Assembly (NCBI GenBank): GCA_963814955.1
Contig: CAWFEX010000008.1
Coordinates: 620,001-684,000 of the forward strand
Reading direction: 5' to 3'
DNA from: DATCJA01 sp963814955
Lineage (GTDB): Bacteria; Acidobacteriota; Vicinamibacteria; Vicinamibacterales; UBA2999
Length of the DNA stretch: 64,000 nucleotides
The first letter of the stretch is position 1; each line of letters begins with the position of its first letter. Positions 37,130-45,815 of the stretch are shown here, one piece after another. Made by a program: the position numbers and the translations under genes. Below the pieces are notes generated by a model. It had not been told where the DNA came from, searched no databases, and saw nothing but the letters and a program-made list of their open reading frames with translations.

Positions 37130-37330
37130 TTATGCCATCTTACAGAACGGCTGCAGCACGGCCGGCAGTAACTTGGTTATCGGCTTTTCGTCCGCAGGCG
37201 TTGATACCCGGCCGGGGTCGAAATACCGAGCGCCGACTGCTGCGGGACTGACCACGTCCGAATGGCTGCGCTGGTTGTAGATAGTTGAATTCGAGTGCAC
37301 GGACCGCCTGTTGGTAACGACGTTGACGAA
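37130..37330 (-). pseudogene. IS3-type transposase C-terminal remnant
   Basis: The minus-strand frame ending at TAA 37132-37130 reads NSTIYNQRSHSDVVSPAAVGARYFDPG. This matches the end of IS3-family OrfB (typical YNxxRxHSxLgxxSPaxfE). No start codon and no catalytic DDE region are seen. It lies just before the patatin start, in a 656-bp stretch without intact genes. Confidence 0.5.
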
Positions 37331-37422
37331 CGTTTATGCCTAGAAGGCCAGACACCGACCTTGCGCGGCAGGTCTGAGTGCGGCGAGGATAAGGTCAGGC
37401 TGCGGTGCCAGTGTAACCACTC

Positions 37423-37715
37423 ATGCGGTTGAACAGAGTCACATGCGGAGGCGTCGCTGGCATAGTTGGACTGTTGGCCGCCCTTCTGGTCGGCGAGGTG
37501 GAAGTTCGTCTCTTCGGTACGTCAACACGTCGATCCTCTGGGTCGTCTTTCTGGGCGTGGGCGGAGTGCTGATGTGGGTGGCCGACCGGTTTGGTCTGCT
37601 CTCGTCTCCGGACAGTCCGCCGACGATGGACATCTATGAAAAGCACGACGCCAAGAACGACGGCAACGGCCCGATGGGAAGAGTTGTCGACTTGATTGAT
37701 TTCGACGAGTTCTAA
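37423..37715 (+). CDS. Possible small two-helix membrane protein, frameshifted
   Basis: ATG 37423 gives MRLNRVTCGGVAGIVGLLAA, a membrane helix, then loses frame near 37515. The next frame supplies a second helix (LWVVFLGVGGVLMWVADRF) and an acidic tail ending VDLIDFDEF at TAA 37713-37715. Adding one base would join them to about 98 aa. The second frame alone (37443) starts with an unlikely Arg-rich part. The function is unknown. Confidence 0.35.
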
Positions 37716-37775
37716 CCCTAGTGGCGCCAGCGCGACCGCGGAAGACTCCGCAATCGTCGATCCGGGTGACCGGCA

Positions 37776-38922
37776 ATGAGGGCGATGATTGTAGGTAGGG
37801 GGCTCGTGAACCTCGTTCCGCTGACCCGGCCGTTTCGCAGGACCGGCAGGCGATTTCGTCAAGCCCGCATGCTGACGAAAGCTTTCCGATTTCCCTACCG
37901 GCCTGTTGCCGCGCACCTGGTTCCGGTCAGGCGTTGCAACCTGTCGTGCGCCTACTGTAACGAGTACCGACGACCACTCGTCCCCGGTGCCGACCCCGGA
38001 CGTTCTTCGCCGGATCGATCGACTTGCCAGTCTGGGCACCGGGATCATCACGCTCAGTGGAGGCGAGCCACTGCTGCATCCCGATCTCGATCTGGTTATC
38101 CGGCGTATTCGCGAGCATGGCGCGATTGCGACGCTGATCACCAACGGCTACCTCCTCAACCGCGATCGCATCAGACAACTGAATTGGGCTGGACTGGACC
38201 ATCTTCAAATCAGCATCGACAACGTCGTCCCCGACGAGGTCTCGAAAAAGAGCTTGAAGGTGCTCGATCAGAAGTTGCGGTGGCTCGCTGAAGAAAGCGA
38301 GTTCGACGTGACGGTCAATTCGGTCGTCGGGGGCGAGATCCGGAATCCGGACGATGCGGTGGCAATCGCGCAACGCGCGCGGACCTTGGGTTTCTCTACC
38401 ACCGTGGGGATCATTCACGACGGCAGCGGTCAGCTCGTGCCGCTCGACGAGCGGCAGCGCACCATCCTGGAAGCCGTGGTGGCCATCGGCAAATCGGTGT
38501 TCGACTTCGCGAACTACAACAGGTTTCAGAAGAACCTCGCCAGTGGCCAAGCCAATGACTGGCATTGCCGTGCGGGCTGCCGGTATCTGTACATTTGCGA
38601 AGATGGCCTCGTGCACTGGTGTTCCCAGCAGCGCGGTCAACCCGGCATCCCGCTCGAACGCTACGGTGATGACGATCTGCGACGGGAGTTCCACCGTGTC
38701 AAGCACTGTGCGCCGCACTGCACCGTGGGCTGCGTACATCGCGTCGCACAACTCGATGAGCTGCGGCGCGACCCGCAGGCGGCGCTGGCACAATGGTTCG
38801 CGTCCCCGGTGCAGGGCTCGCACCTGCCGACGGCCGTCAAGGTTCTGTTGTGGGCGTTCGTCACCAGCTCGCGGCGTGAGTTGTTTCGCAGCGCCGCGCT
38901 GCGCGTCCTCAACGTGAAATAG
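37776..38922 (+). CDS. Radical SAM protein (HpnH/MoaA-like), frameshifted
   Basis: The first frame carries VPVRRCNLSCAYCNEY, with the 4Fe-4S triad C-x3-C-x2-C. Near 37967 a base is extra: dropping one C gives NEYDDHSSPVPTPDVLRRID, after which the second frame continues with TLSGGEPLLHPDLDLVIRRI, LITNGYLL and a Cys-rich tail (HCRAGCRYLYICEDGLVHWC, then HCAPHCTVGCVHR). That tail suggests a second cluster, as in SPASM/twitch proteins. Joined length is about 381 aa. It makes a 5'-deoxyadenosyl radical; the substrate is unknown. No peptide precursor is obvious next to it. Confidence 0.88.
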
Positions 38923-38977
38923 CACATTGCCCCCACTGCTGATCTGATACCATGCGGGCGTTTTGGGTGAGGTTGTC

Positions 38978-39799
38978 GTGACAGGATTCATTCGACGCGC
39001 CGTCGGTTGCTCGAGCGTGCTGCTCCTGTTCGCTTTTCTCATTCCGTCCGGCCGCTCGGTCGCAGGTCAGTCAGCGGCGACGCCGACGTCGGCCGGAGCC
39101 GCCGATCCGCAGCTGATCGAAGACCTCGTGGCGGCCAATCGCATTCTTGCCGACCAGGGCGTGCTCGACGGATATGGCCACGTCAGCGTCCGTCACAACG
39201 GCGCCCCGGACCGGTATCTCATGTCGCGCTCGCTCGCGCCCGAGCTGGTGACCGCGGCCGACATCCTCGAGTACGACCTCGACTCGAATCCTATCGATCC
39301 GCGCGGACGGACAACGTATCTCGAGCGCTTCGTCCACGGCGAGATCTACCGCGCGAGGCCAGACGTGAGAGCTGTGGTGCACCACCATTCGCCGTCGGTG
39401 ATTCCCTTCAGCGTGAGCATGGTCCCGCTGCGCCCCATCTACCACATGGCCGCGTTCCTCGGCAGCGGTGTTCCTGTCTTCGAGATCCGCAAGGCCGGCG
39501 GCCAGACAGACCTGCTCGTTCGCAACGGCGCGCTCGGCCGCGCGCTCGCCCAGACTCTCGGCACCCAGCCCACCGCTCTGCTGCGCGGCCACGGCGCCGT
39601 CGTCGTCGGACCCACCATCGTCCATGCCGTGGCGCGAAGCGTCTACATGGAGGTGAATGCGAGGCTTCAGGCCCAGGCAATCGCGCTGGGCCAGGTCACG
39701 TACCTCGATGCCGAGGAAGCGCGGAAGGCTGATGCGTCGGTCTCCGAAACCTACGCCCGCCCCTGGGAACTCTGGAAGCGCAAGGCGCTCGAGCGCTAG
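38978..39799 (+). CDS. Secreted class II aldolase/adducin family protein
   Basis: The 273-aa product (GTG 38978, SD GGTGAGG) has a signal peptide (CSSVLLLFAFLIPSGRSVAG) followed by a class II aldolase domain. It has GHVSVRHNGAPDRYLMSRSL, zinc His in VVHHHSPSVIP and the third His in LRGHGAVVVG, ending in YARPWELWKRKALE. It is a close paralogue of the cytosolic gene at 6470-7174, so one copy acquired an export signal. A TTG at 38963 is a possible longer start. Export of a class II aldolase is unusual and its substrate is unknown. Confidence 0.85.
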   Translation: MTGFIRRAVGCSSVLLLFAFLIPSGRSVAGQSAATPTSAGAADPQLIEDLVAANRILADQGVLDGYGHVSVRHNGAPDRYLMSRSLAPELVTAADILEYDLDSNPIDPRGRTTYLERFVHGEIYRARPDVRAVVHHHSPSVIPFSVSMVPLRPIYHMAAFLGSGVPVFEIRKAGGQTDLLVRNGALGRALAQTLGTQPTALLRGHGAVVVGPTIVHAVARSVYMEVNARLQAQAIALGQVTYLDAEEARKADASVSETYARPWELWKRKALER

Positions 39800-39831
39800 A
39801 ACTTCACGCCCGTATCAGACCACCCTGTCAG

Positions 39832-40938
39832 TTATTTGGGAGTTGGAAACCTGGGCACCTCGGGCAATCGGAGTGTACGATCGGTCCGCGCATCATAGAC
39901 GGTCGTCGTCAGCTGAAGTGGCAACGCGGCGACTTCTTCAGCGGTGAGATGTCCGCCGGTCATGAGATCAGTGAGCGCGCGACTGTATTGATCGGCGATC
40001 TTCTGCTGTTCCTCGCGCACGCGTTCGCGAAAGGTATCGACGTCACTCCACGCAAGGTGCAGATAAAAACGGCTCTTGAGGTCGATCTGAGGGCGTCCCG
40101 GAGTCGCGGACAGGTACGTGAGTCGGTCGTCGGCATCAGGCAACGGTCCTGATGGGTGCGACACCGGAAATTGGCGCGCGGAGCTGACGCTGCGCGAGTA
40201 GTAGAGGGTCCGAGGCCCCGTGGAGAGAATCACATCGCCCGTCATCGCCGATCCCCACCGATACAACGCGTGGGGCGGAAATCCGTCGGGCTTTTCGCCG
40301 GTCCCGTCCGCGACCCCGCTGGATGCCCATCCGACACCCGTCCCGCTGTTCCCGTCGTCAGACACAGTCACGAGCAAATCCAGCCGGAGACCCCGCAGAA
40401 CCAGCGCCGCGAAACCCGATGGTGGTCGGGGCGCGAGCAGATTGGCGAGAGCAAACCACATCTGTCCCGGAGAAAACGCGGCAGCCCCTTGTTTTCGGGG
40501 CAGAGAGCGGAAGAAGTCCATCACAACCGGATCCCGCTCCGGACCTGTGCGACCGAGCAGGACCAGCGTTTGGATGGGCCATCGATCAAGATAGCGGGCG
40601 ACGGTTTGTGGAGGCACCGCTGGTAATCCAGGCGACTCGCCAGGAACCGGATGAATCTGGATGAGCGCATCGAGCACTGCCGCAGCGATATAGTCGCGTT
40701 CGCTTTGGCTTCCTGCTGGAAGTGCCTCGAGCGTGGAGATCAGCGCGGGCACTGCCTCCCTGACCTGCAGCGTTCCCGCCTGAAAGGCGGCCCACGCAAC
40801 GGTCACAGGTGACGGAGACCGCAAGCGTGTCACCAGCTCGGTCGAACTCGGCGGCTCCTGTGCCAGCGCGACAACTGGCGCCATGAGGCCTACGGTGGCC
40901 AGTTTCCATGCCGGGACCATATCCAGCTTAGACACCAT
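39832..40938 (-). CDS. Secreted hypothetical protein with HEAT-like N-terminus
   Basis: The 368-aa product has a signal peptide (LATVGLMAPVVALAQ). Helical pairs follow (LRSPSPVTVAWAAFQAGTLQ, VREAVPALISTLEAL, AAAVLDALIQIHPVP), resembling HEAT repeats. A soluble C-terminal part has FRERVREEQQKIADQYSRAL. It lies divergent to the DUF6152 gene. I recognise no enzyme motif. Confidence 0.6.
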   Translation of the reverse strand: MVSKLDMVPAWKLATVGLMAPVVALAQEPPSSTELVTRLRSPSPVTVAWAAFQAGTLQVREAVPALISTLEALPAGSQSERDYIAAAVLDALIQIHPVPGESPGLPAVPPQTVARYLDRWPIQTLVLLGRTGPERDPVVMDFFRSLPRKQGAAAFSPGQMWFALANLLAPRPPSGFAALVLRGLRLDLLVTVSDDGNSGTGVGWASSGVADGTGEKPDGFPPHALYRWGSAMTGDVILSTGPRTLYYSRSVSSARQFPVSHPSGPLPDADDRLTYLSATPGRPQIDLKSRFYLHLAWSDVDTFRERVREEQQKIADQYSRALTDLMTGGHLTAEEVAALPLQLTTTVYDARTDRTLRLPEVPRFPTPK

Positions 40939-40963
40939 CGAAGCCCGAACGGTTTAGACGCGC

Positions 40964-41431
40964 GTGCGATTCACGCTCTTGACGCCGGACCCGCAACTGC
41001 GGTTACGCTGGACCGAGAGGTTGCTTCCCTTGGCACGCTGGATCGGACCGTTTGCGTTCGTGTTGGGAATGGCCGCAGTCGCATACGGCCATCATTCGAT
41101 CGCCGGCGTCTACGACTCCCGCCAGGAGATCACGGTCGAAGGCGTCGTGACGGATTTCCAGTTCGTCTCCCCGCATCCGTTTCTGTCTGTCAACGTGGCC
41201 CGTGACGGTAATGCCGAGGCATGGCGCTTCGACATGGACGACCGCAACGAAATGCGGGAGATTGGAATGGCGGCCGATACGTTCCGGCCGGGTGACCGGC
41301 TCGTTGTGACCGGCAGCCTGGCCCGCCGCGAACCGCGCCGTTTGTACATTCAGCGTTTAGCACGGCCATCGGACGGATTCAGCTACGAGCAGGTGCGCTC
41401 ACGACCGCGTCTCAGGCAGGCCTCCCGCTAG
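40964..41431 (+). CDS. DUF6152 family secreted protein
   Basis: The 155-aa product (GTG 40964) has an N-terminal membrane or signal helix (PFAFVLGMAAVAYGHHSIAG). The DUF6152 pattern follows: GHHSIAGVYDSRQEITVEGV, then SPHPFLSVNV. It is about the usual length (100-160 aa). The family is extracytoplasmic and of unknown role, frequent in Acidobacteriota and Proteobacteria. Confidence 0.82.
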   Translation: MRFTLLTPDPQLRLRWTERLLPLARWIGPFAFVLGMAAVAYGHHSIAGVYDSRQEITVEGVVTDFQFVSPHPFLSVNVARDGNAEAWRFDMDDRNEMREIGMAADTFRPGDRLVVTGSLARREPRRLYIQRLARPSDGFSYEQVRSRPRLRQASR

Positions 41432-41455
41432 GGCACGCAAGGGCCAGCCAGGTCC

Positions 41456-41932
41456 ATGGCAATTGATCCCTTGCAACTCGAGTGGCTGACGAAGTCATTC
41501 GATCGACTCACGGTGAATGAGCTGTACGACGTCATGCAGCTGCGGCTGGCTGTGTTCGTCGTCGAGCAGCAATGCTGGTATCAGGATGCGGACGGCCTCG
41601 ACCAGAGCTGCCTGCACGTCATGGGCAGGGTTTCGTCCGGGCAGCTAGCCTGCTATCTGAGAATCGTGCCGCCCGGCCACAAATATGACGAGCCCTCCAT
41701 TGGCCGCGTCGTGGTCGGCAACAGTTTTCGTGGCAATGGAATCGGTAGATCGCTGATGACTCGCGGCATCGAGATAACCAGCGACAAATATCCGGCCGCC
41801 GGGATACGCCTCTCAGCGCAAAAGTACCTGGAACGCTTCTATCAAAGTCTCGGCTTTGACAGCACGGGCCACGAATACCTGGACGACGGTATTCCGCACG
41901 TCGAGATGTACCTCGCGAAATCGTCGCACTGA
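41456..41932 (+). CDS. elaA: GNAT family N-acetyltransferase ElaA
   Basis: The 158-aa product has the ElaA layout: ELYDVMQLRLAVFVVEQQCW at residue 22, then DGLDQSCLHVMG. The acetyl-CoA loop reads IGRVVVGNSFRGNGIGRSLM, and the C-terminus is AQKYLERFYQSLGFDSTGHEYLDDGIPHVEM. The target is unknown. It follows DUF6152 by 24 bp. Confidence 0.92.
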   Translation: MAIDPLQLEWLTKSFDRLTVNELYDVMQLRLAVFVVEQQCWYQDADGLDQSCLHVMGRVSSGQLACYLRIVPPGHKYDEPSIGRVVVGNSFRGNGIGRSLMTRGIEITSDKYPAAGIRLSAQKYLERFYQSLGFDSTGHEYLDDGIPHVEMYLAKSSH

Positions 41933-42005
41933 ACGGCATCCTCACCGACCCGCGGCCTGATCGCAGCAACGATGTGGAAACCGCGAGCCATTCCGGCGCT
42001 ACAAG

Positions 42006-42040
42006 CACGCGGCATCCAGTTCGGAACGATTTGTCCGTGA
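42006..42040 (+). repeat. 35-bp direct repeat, left copy
   Basis: The copy begins CACGCGGCATCCAGTTCGGA and ends GATTTGTCCGTGA. It recurs at 45753-45787 with one mismatch. The two copies bracket the STAS, rhomboid and IS110 genes. Confidence 0.8.
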
Positions 42041-42066
42041 GAGTCCCTGAACTGCCCCTACTGCTA

Positions 42067-42192
42067 GAAAACTTGACCCCGTGAATTCCAACGAATTGGG
42101 TCAAGTTTTCTCGCCCCGCGAAGCGGGCAAGAAGATACTGCACTAGCGAGGCGGAGCCGTGTGCTCGGCGGTGTGAGGCGCAACCTCGCTAG
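42067..42192. other. Structured intergenic region with two long inverted repeats
   Basis: GAAAACTTGACCC (42067-42079) pairs with GGGTCAAGTTTTC (42098-42110), a 13-bp perfect stem. CTAGCGAGG (42143-42151) pairs with CCTCGCTAG (42184-42192). GCCCCGCGAAGCGGGC lies between them. No T-tract follows, so a normal intrinsic terminator is not evident. It separates the convergent elaA and STAS genes and may be a mobile-element scar or structured RNA. Confidence 0.5.
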
Positions 42193-42195
42193 GGT

Positions 42196-42549
42196 TTATG
42201 CCACGACTGACTCAAAGCTGCCGATCGCGGCCGCTTCGTCCTGGTACGCCTCGATGATCGTCAAGAGCCGCGTAACCGTCAGCACCGTTCGAACGCGTGG
42301 AGTCAGGTGCAGCAGTTTCAGCGACCCGCCTTGCCTTCTCGTGGCGACATATGCTCCGACGAGGTCCGAAATTCCCGTGGTGTCGAGGTATGGTACGCCG
42401 TCCAGGTTCACGAGGATGTGCGCGCGGCCGTCTTGCAGCAACCGGCGCACCTTAACCGTGAGCGGCATGTTCTGCAGCACCTCGATCGTCATCCGTCCGG
42501 CGACGTCCAGGATCGTGACACTGCTTGAGGTCCGTTCTTCAAGGGTCAT
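42196..42549 (-). CDS. STAS-domain anti-sigma factor antagonist-like protein
   Basis: The 117-aa product is one STAS domain: VTILDVAGRMTIE near residue 11, then HILVNLDGVPYLDTTGISDL. The phosphorylatable Ser/Thr site is the DTTGIS loop. STAS proteins bind anti-sigma kinases and so switch stress responses. No anti-sigma kinase is in the window. The SD GGGGGGAG precedes the ATG. Confidence 0.9.
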   Translation of the reverse strand: MTLEERTSSSVTILDVAGRMTIEVLQNMPLTVKVRRLLQDGRAHILVNLDGVPYLDTTGISDLVGAYVATRRQGGSLKLLHLTPRVRTVLTVTRLLTIIEAYQDEAAAIGSFESVVA

Positions 42550-42819
42550 GGCGACACTCCCCCCTTGTTACTGCTTCCAGCTCCTTATGAGAGTAACGCT
42601 CTGGAAGTGCACACCGAACAGTGTCCAGAATCGGTCGATAACAGAAGCGTGGCCAGCTCGTCCGTAATTGACCCGTTTGGCAAGGCCAGGCCGTTACAAC
42701 GTCGTTGATCGCACGCCGACTCTTGAAATCAGTTCACAAGCCGTCTCGCCGGACAGTTCGGCCGGTGTTGGTGCTCAGTGTGGTACGGGTATTGACCTTT
42801 CTCTCGCTGCGACAGGGTC

Positions 42820-44025
42820 ATGGGCATCGTCATTCTCCTGCTGGCTGTGTTTGTGATTGCGCACCGCGCCATGACGCCCGAGGACCGGGCCCGATTCGAT
42901 CGAGCGGGCGTCCGCCTGTTGCAACGAGTGAGGGAAGCGGTCACGCTGCGGCATCGGGAGCTCGAGTCGTTCCATCAGATGCTGGACGCTCGTACACGTC
43001 TGGCGCCGGTCACGCCGGTTCTGACTGCCGCAAACATCGTCGTGTTCGTGTTGATTCTGGTCGGTTCCCACCCGCTCAGTGATCCGAACACCCTCGTGGC
43101 GTGGGGTGGCATCTTCGGCCCGCGCACGGCGAACGGCGAGTGGTGGCGACTCACCGCGGCGCTGTTCGTACACGCAGGCTGGCTTCACCTATTGGCCAAT
43201 GTCATAGGCCTGGTGCAGCTTGGCCTCGGTACCGAGCGTCTCGTCGGGCCGCTGGCGTTCACGGCCGTGTACTTCGCGACCGGCCTACTCTCCGGCGTCG
43301 CACACGTTTCCACATCACCTGTGACCGTGTACGTCGGGGCGTCCGGTGCGATCTTCGGGATCTACGGCCTCATGCTCGCATCGTTGCTGATGGGCGGACT
43401 CGTCCGGGGAACCCGTGCAGGGATTCCTCTTGCCCTTCTCAAAAGGCTTGCGCCAGCGACTGCGGTGTTCGTCATCTATCACCTGGCGACCGACACAGTG
43501 ACGAGTGCGACTCAACTCAGCGGATTGCTTTCAGGATTTGCATGCGGGCTCGTCATCGCCTGGCGTGTCAGCGAGCAACGTGCCTCTGTGCCGCGAATCG
43601 CGGCTGCAACGGCCGCGGTGGTCGCAGGCGCAGTGATCGTGGCGGCACCGCTTCGAGGCATGGTGGACGTGAAATCTGAACTCCAACGACTCGTCATGGT
43701 CGAGGAACGGACGGCGACCACGTTTCGAACAGCGCTCGATCAGTTTGATCACGGACGGATGACGGCCGAGGCGTTGGCGGAGGTGATCGAAGGTGCCATC
43801 CTTTCCGACGTGAACGCCGCCCGCGCTCGTGTGGAGTCGCTCGACAGCATCCCTCTGCAACAGCAGCCGCTTGTCGCTGCCTGCAAAGAGTATCTGCGGT
43901 TACGGGGCGAGAGCTGGCGCGTCCGTTCTGCGGCCCTCCGCCGTGCCAGCATGCCAATGCTCCGCGAGGCCGATACCCTCGAGAGAGCGTCACGGGACAT
44001 CCTTCGCCAGATCAGCCCCAGCTGA
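42820..44025 (+). CDS. Rhomboid-family membrane protein with altered active site
   Basis: The 401-aa product has the rhomboid core: WWRLTAALFVHAGWLHLLANV (with N127), the catalytic Ser175 in GASGAIFGIYG, and six helices. A C-terminal helical extension of about 150 aa follows (ELQRLVMVEERTATTFRTAL). The usual AHLGGLL motif that supplies the catalytic His is ATQLSGLLSG here, so that His is Gln232. The codon is CAA, one base from His. It is either an inactive rhomboid-like protein or a sequence error. It ends 28 bp before the likely IS110 end. Confidence 0.85.
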   Translation: MGIVILLLAVFVIAHRAMTPEDRARFDRAGVRLLQRVREAVTLRHRELESFHQMLDARTRLAPVTPVLTAANIVVFVLILVGSHPLSDPNTLVAWGGIFGPRTANGEWWRLTAALFVHAGWLHLLANVIGLVQLGLGTERLVGPLAFTAVYFATGLLSGVAHVSTSPVTVYVGASGAIFGIYGLMLASLLMGGLVRGTRAGIPLALLKRLAPATAVFVIYHLATDTVTSATQLSGLLSGFACGLVIAWRVSEQRASVPRIAAATAAVVAGAVIVAAPLRGMVDVKSELQRLVMVEERTATTFRTALDQFDHGRMTAEALAEVIEGAILSDVNAARARVESLDSIPLQQQPLVAACKEYLRLRGESWRVRSAALRRASMPMLREADTLERASRDILRQISPS

Positions 44026-44242
44026 CATTCCGAGCCCGCGAGGCCAATGGCAGGTATCCATAGGCGGGGGTAGCGGAGCCAGAAGACGCGGGATTATTCG
44101 ACAGCCTAGACAGAATGGCTGTTAGTAGTGCGTCCGTCGCTCAGTCACCGGCCGCCGGCGCGGGCCCCGCATTTGTGGGGGGCCTGCTGGGCAGCGGGTG
44201 AATGATCGATGGAGGCTGAGACCGACCACGCACACATTCAGT

Positions 44243-44323
44243 GACCTGCCTCTCGTTGTTGTCGTGGATTATGCGGAGGAGTTCGACACCTTCGCACAGC
44301 GCCACCAACAAAGGAGGCAGGTC
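44243..44323 (+). ncRNA. Structured IS110 leader RNA, candidate bridge-RNA part
   Basis: GACCTGCCTC (44243-44252) pairs exactly with GAGGCAGGTC (44314-44323). Inside, TTGTTG pairs with CAACAA, GTGG with CCAC, and TGCGGAGG with CCTTCGCA (one G-U). The result is an 81-nt nested hairpin ending at the base before the ATG. It buries the AAGGAGG ribosome site. IS110 elements are known to encode a bridge RNA in this upstream region (IS621), so the structure could be part of that RNA or a translation block. No target loops could be assigned. Confidence 0.5.
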
Positions 44324-45429
44324 ATGGCGAAACGTAGCACGTTCGTGGGGCTCGATGTCCACAAGGAATCGATCGCGGTGGCCCTCGCGGAGAGCGGCCG
44401 GTTTGGAGAGGTCCGCCCGTATGGGACCGTGGGGGGCGAGATCGAGGCGCTCGACAAAGTGATCCGGGCGTTGCGGGCTCCGGGACGCACCCTCCACTTC
44501 GTGTACGAAGCGGGTCCGTGTGGGTTCACGATCTTCCGGCATCTGACGCGGCTGGGCGAGGACTGCGCCGTGGTGAGTCCGTCGATGACGCCGAAGCGCG
44601 CAGGGGACCGCGTGAAGACGGATCGTCGCGACGCGCTGACGCTGGCGCGCTTACATCGAGCGGGCGAGCTGCGGGCGATCTATGTGCCGAATGAGAGCGA
44701 TGAGGCGTTGCGCGACCTGGTGCGGGCTCGCGAGGATGCGGTCGAAGTGACGCGTGAGGCCAAGCAACGGCTGAAAGCGTTTGTCTTACGTCACGGACTT
44801 CGCTATCGCGGCCAGGCCGGGTGGACGATCCCCTACCGACGGTGGCTGGCCGGCCTGACGATGCCCGAGCCCGCCCCACAGATCGCGCTGCAGGAGTATC
44901 TCGCGACCGTCGAGGAAGCAGAGCAACGCGTGACGCGACTGACCGAGCAACTGCAGCAACTCGTCCCCGGCTGGCGATGGGCGCCCGTGGTAGACGCGCT
45001 GCAAGCGCTTCGCGGCGTCTCGTTCATCACCGCCACCGGCCTGGTCGCCGAGATCGGTGACGTCCGCCGCTTCGCGCGCGCGCCCGAATTGATGTCGTAT
45101 CTGGGCCTCGTGCCCTCGGAACGCTCGAGCGGTCCGCTGACCCGACGGGGGCACATCACGAAAGCGGGTAATCCGCACGCGCGCCGCTGCTCGCCGAAGC
45201 CGCGTGGGCGTATCGCAGCATCCCTCGCATCGGGCGCGCGATGCAGCAACGCCAGGAGCAACTGCCCGCCGCCGTGCGGGCCGTGGCGTGGAAGGCCCAG
45301 CTCCGCCTCTGCGGACGCTTTCGACGCTTGAGCGCCCGCGGCAAGCCGCGGGTCGTGATCGCGACCGCGATCGCGCGTGAACTCACCGGCTTTGTGTGGG
45401 CCGTAGCCCGGGAGGTGCCGGCACCGTAA
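44324..45429 (+). CDS. IS110-family transposase (DEDD type), frameshifted
   Basis: The product starts AKRSTFVGLDVHKESIAVAL (first Asp). It has YEAGPCGF, the pair KTDRRDALTLARLH, and a second domain with GVSFITATGLVAEIGD and the nucleophile region PSERSSGPLTRRGHITKAGN. At about 45187 the frame breaks; adding one base restores LLAEAAWAYRSIPRIGRA and the C-terminal helix (KPRVVIATAIARELTGFVWA) to TAA 45427-45429. Restored length is about 369 aa, normal. Start ATG 44324 follows AAGGAGG. The loss of frame may make this copy inactive. Confidence 0.92.
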
Positions 45430-45752
45430 CGACACCAACGCACGACCCGATCCGACGCGCGCGCGGCATCGCCATTCGGTGGAGAATCCTCGATTGCGTT
45501 AAGGACAGCGGCCCTCCGGGGCCGACGACGTCCGTACCTAGAGCGAGGACGCTCCGCGATGTACAGGAGTCTGGCGGTATCCAACCCGCGTATATCAGCA
45601 GATCAACCATCGCTCGCACGCGGTGTCGCGCGCTCGTCGGATCAGGACGACTCGAGGTCAGGAGATCACGAAAGACGGTGAGGCAGGAGACGTGTGCTCA
45701 CTTGACAACTGACAGCCATATCAACGCAGGCACCGACAACGCCAGCAGCGCT

Positions 45753-45787
45753 CACGCGGCATGCAGTTCGGAACGATTTGTCCGTGA
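45753..45787 (+). repeat. 35-bp direct repeat, right copy
   Basis: It differs from 42006-42040 only at one base (GGCATG in place of GGCATC). It lies 170 bp past the inferred IS110 end, just before the HbpS-like gene's stop. Confidence 0.8.
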
Positions 45788-45815
45788 CGCGTATCGTTGA
45801 GGAAAACTCAGTCCG

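Larger units (their letters stand above)
44053..45583 (+). mobile_element. IS110-family insertion sequence (bounds inferred)
   Basis: It contains a full-length but frameshifted IS110 transposase. The octamer GGTATCCA occurs at 44053-44060 and 45576-45583, 1.5 kb apart; this fits IS110 sizes and the lack of terminal inverted repeats. The region 44061-44323 upstream of the gene is non-coding and holds structured sequence. These limits are inferred from the repeated octamer and the neighbouring rhomboid stop at 44025. The stretch 45430-45815 after the gene shows no other gene. Confidence 0.5.

Noticed and set aside
37395..38144. 249-aa minus-strand open frame
   Set aside because: It overlaps the radical SAM Cys motif and a better hydrophobic ORF on the plus strand; it is Ser/Arg-rich with no family signal.
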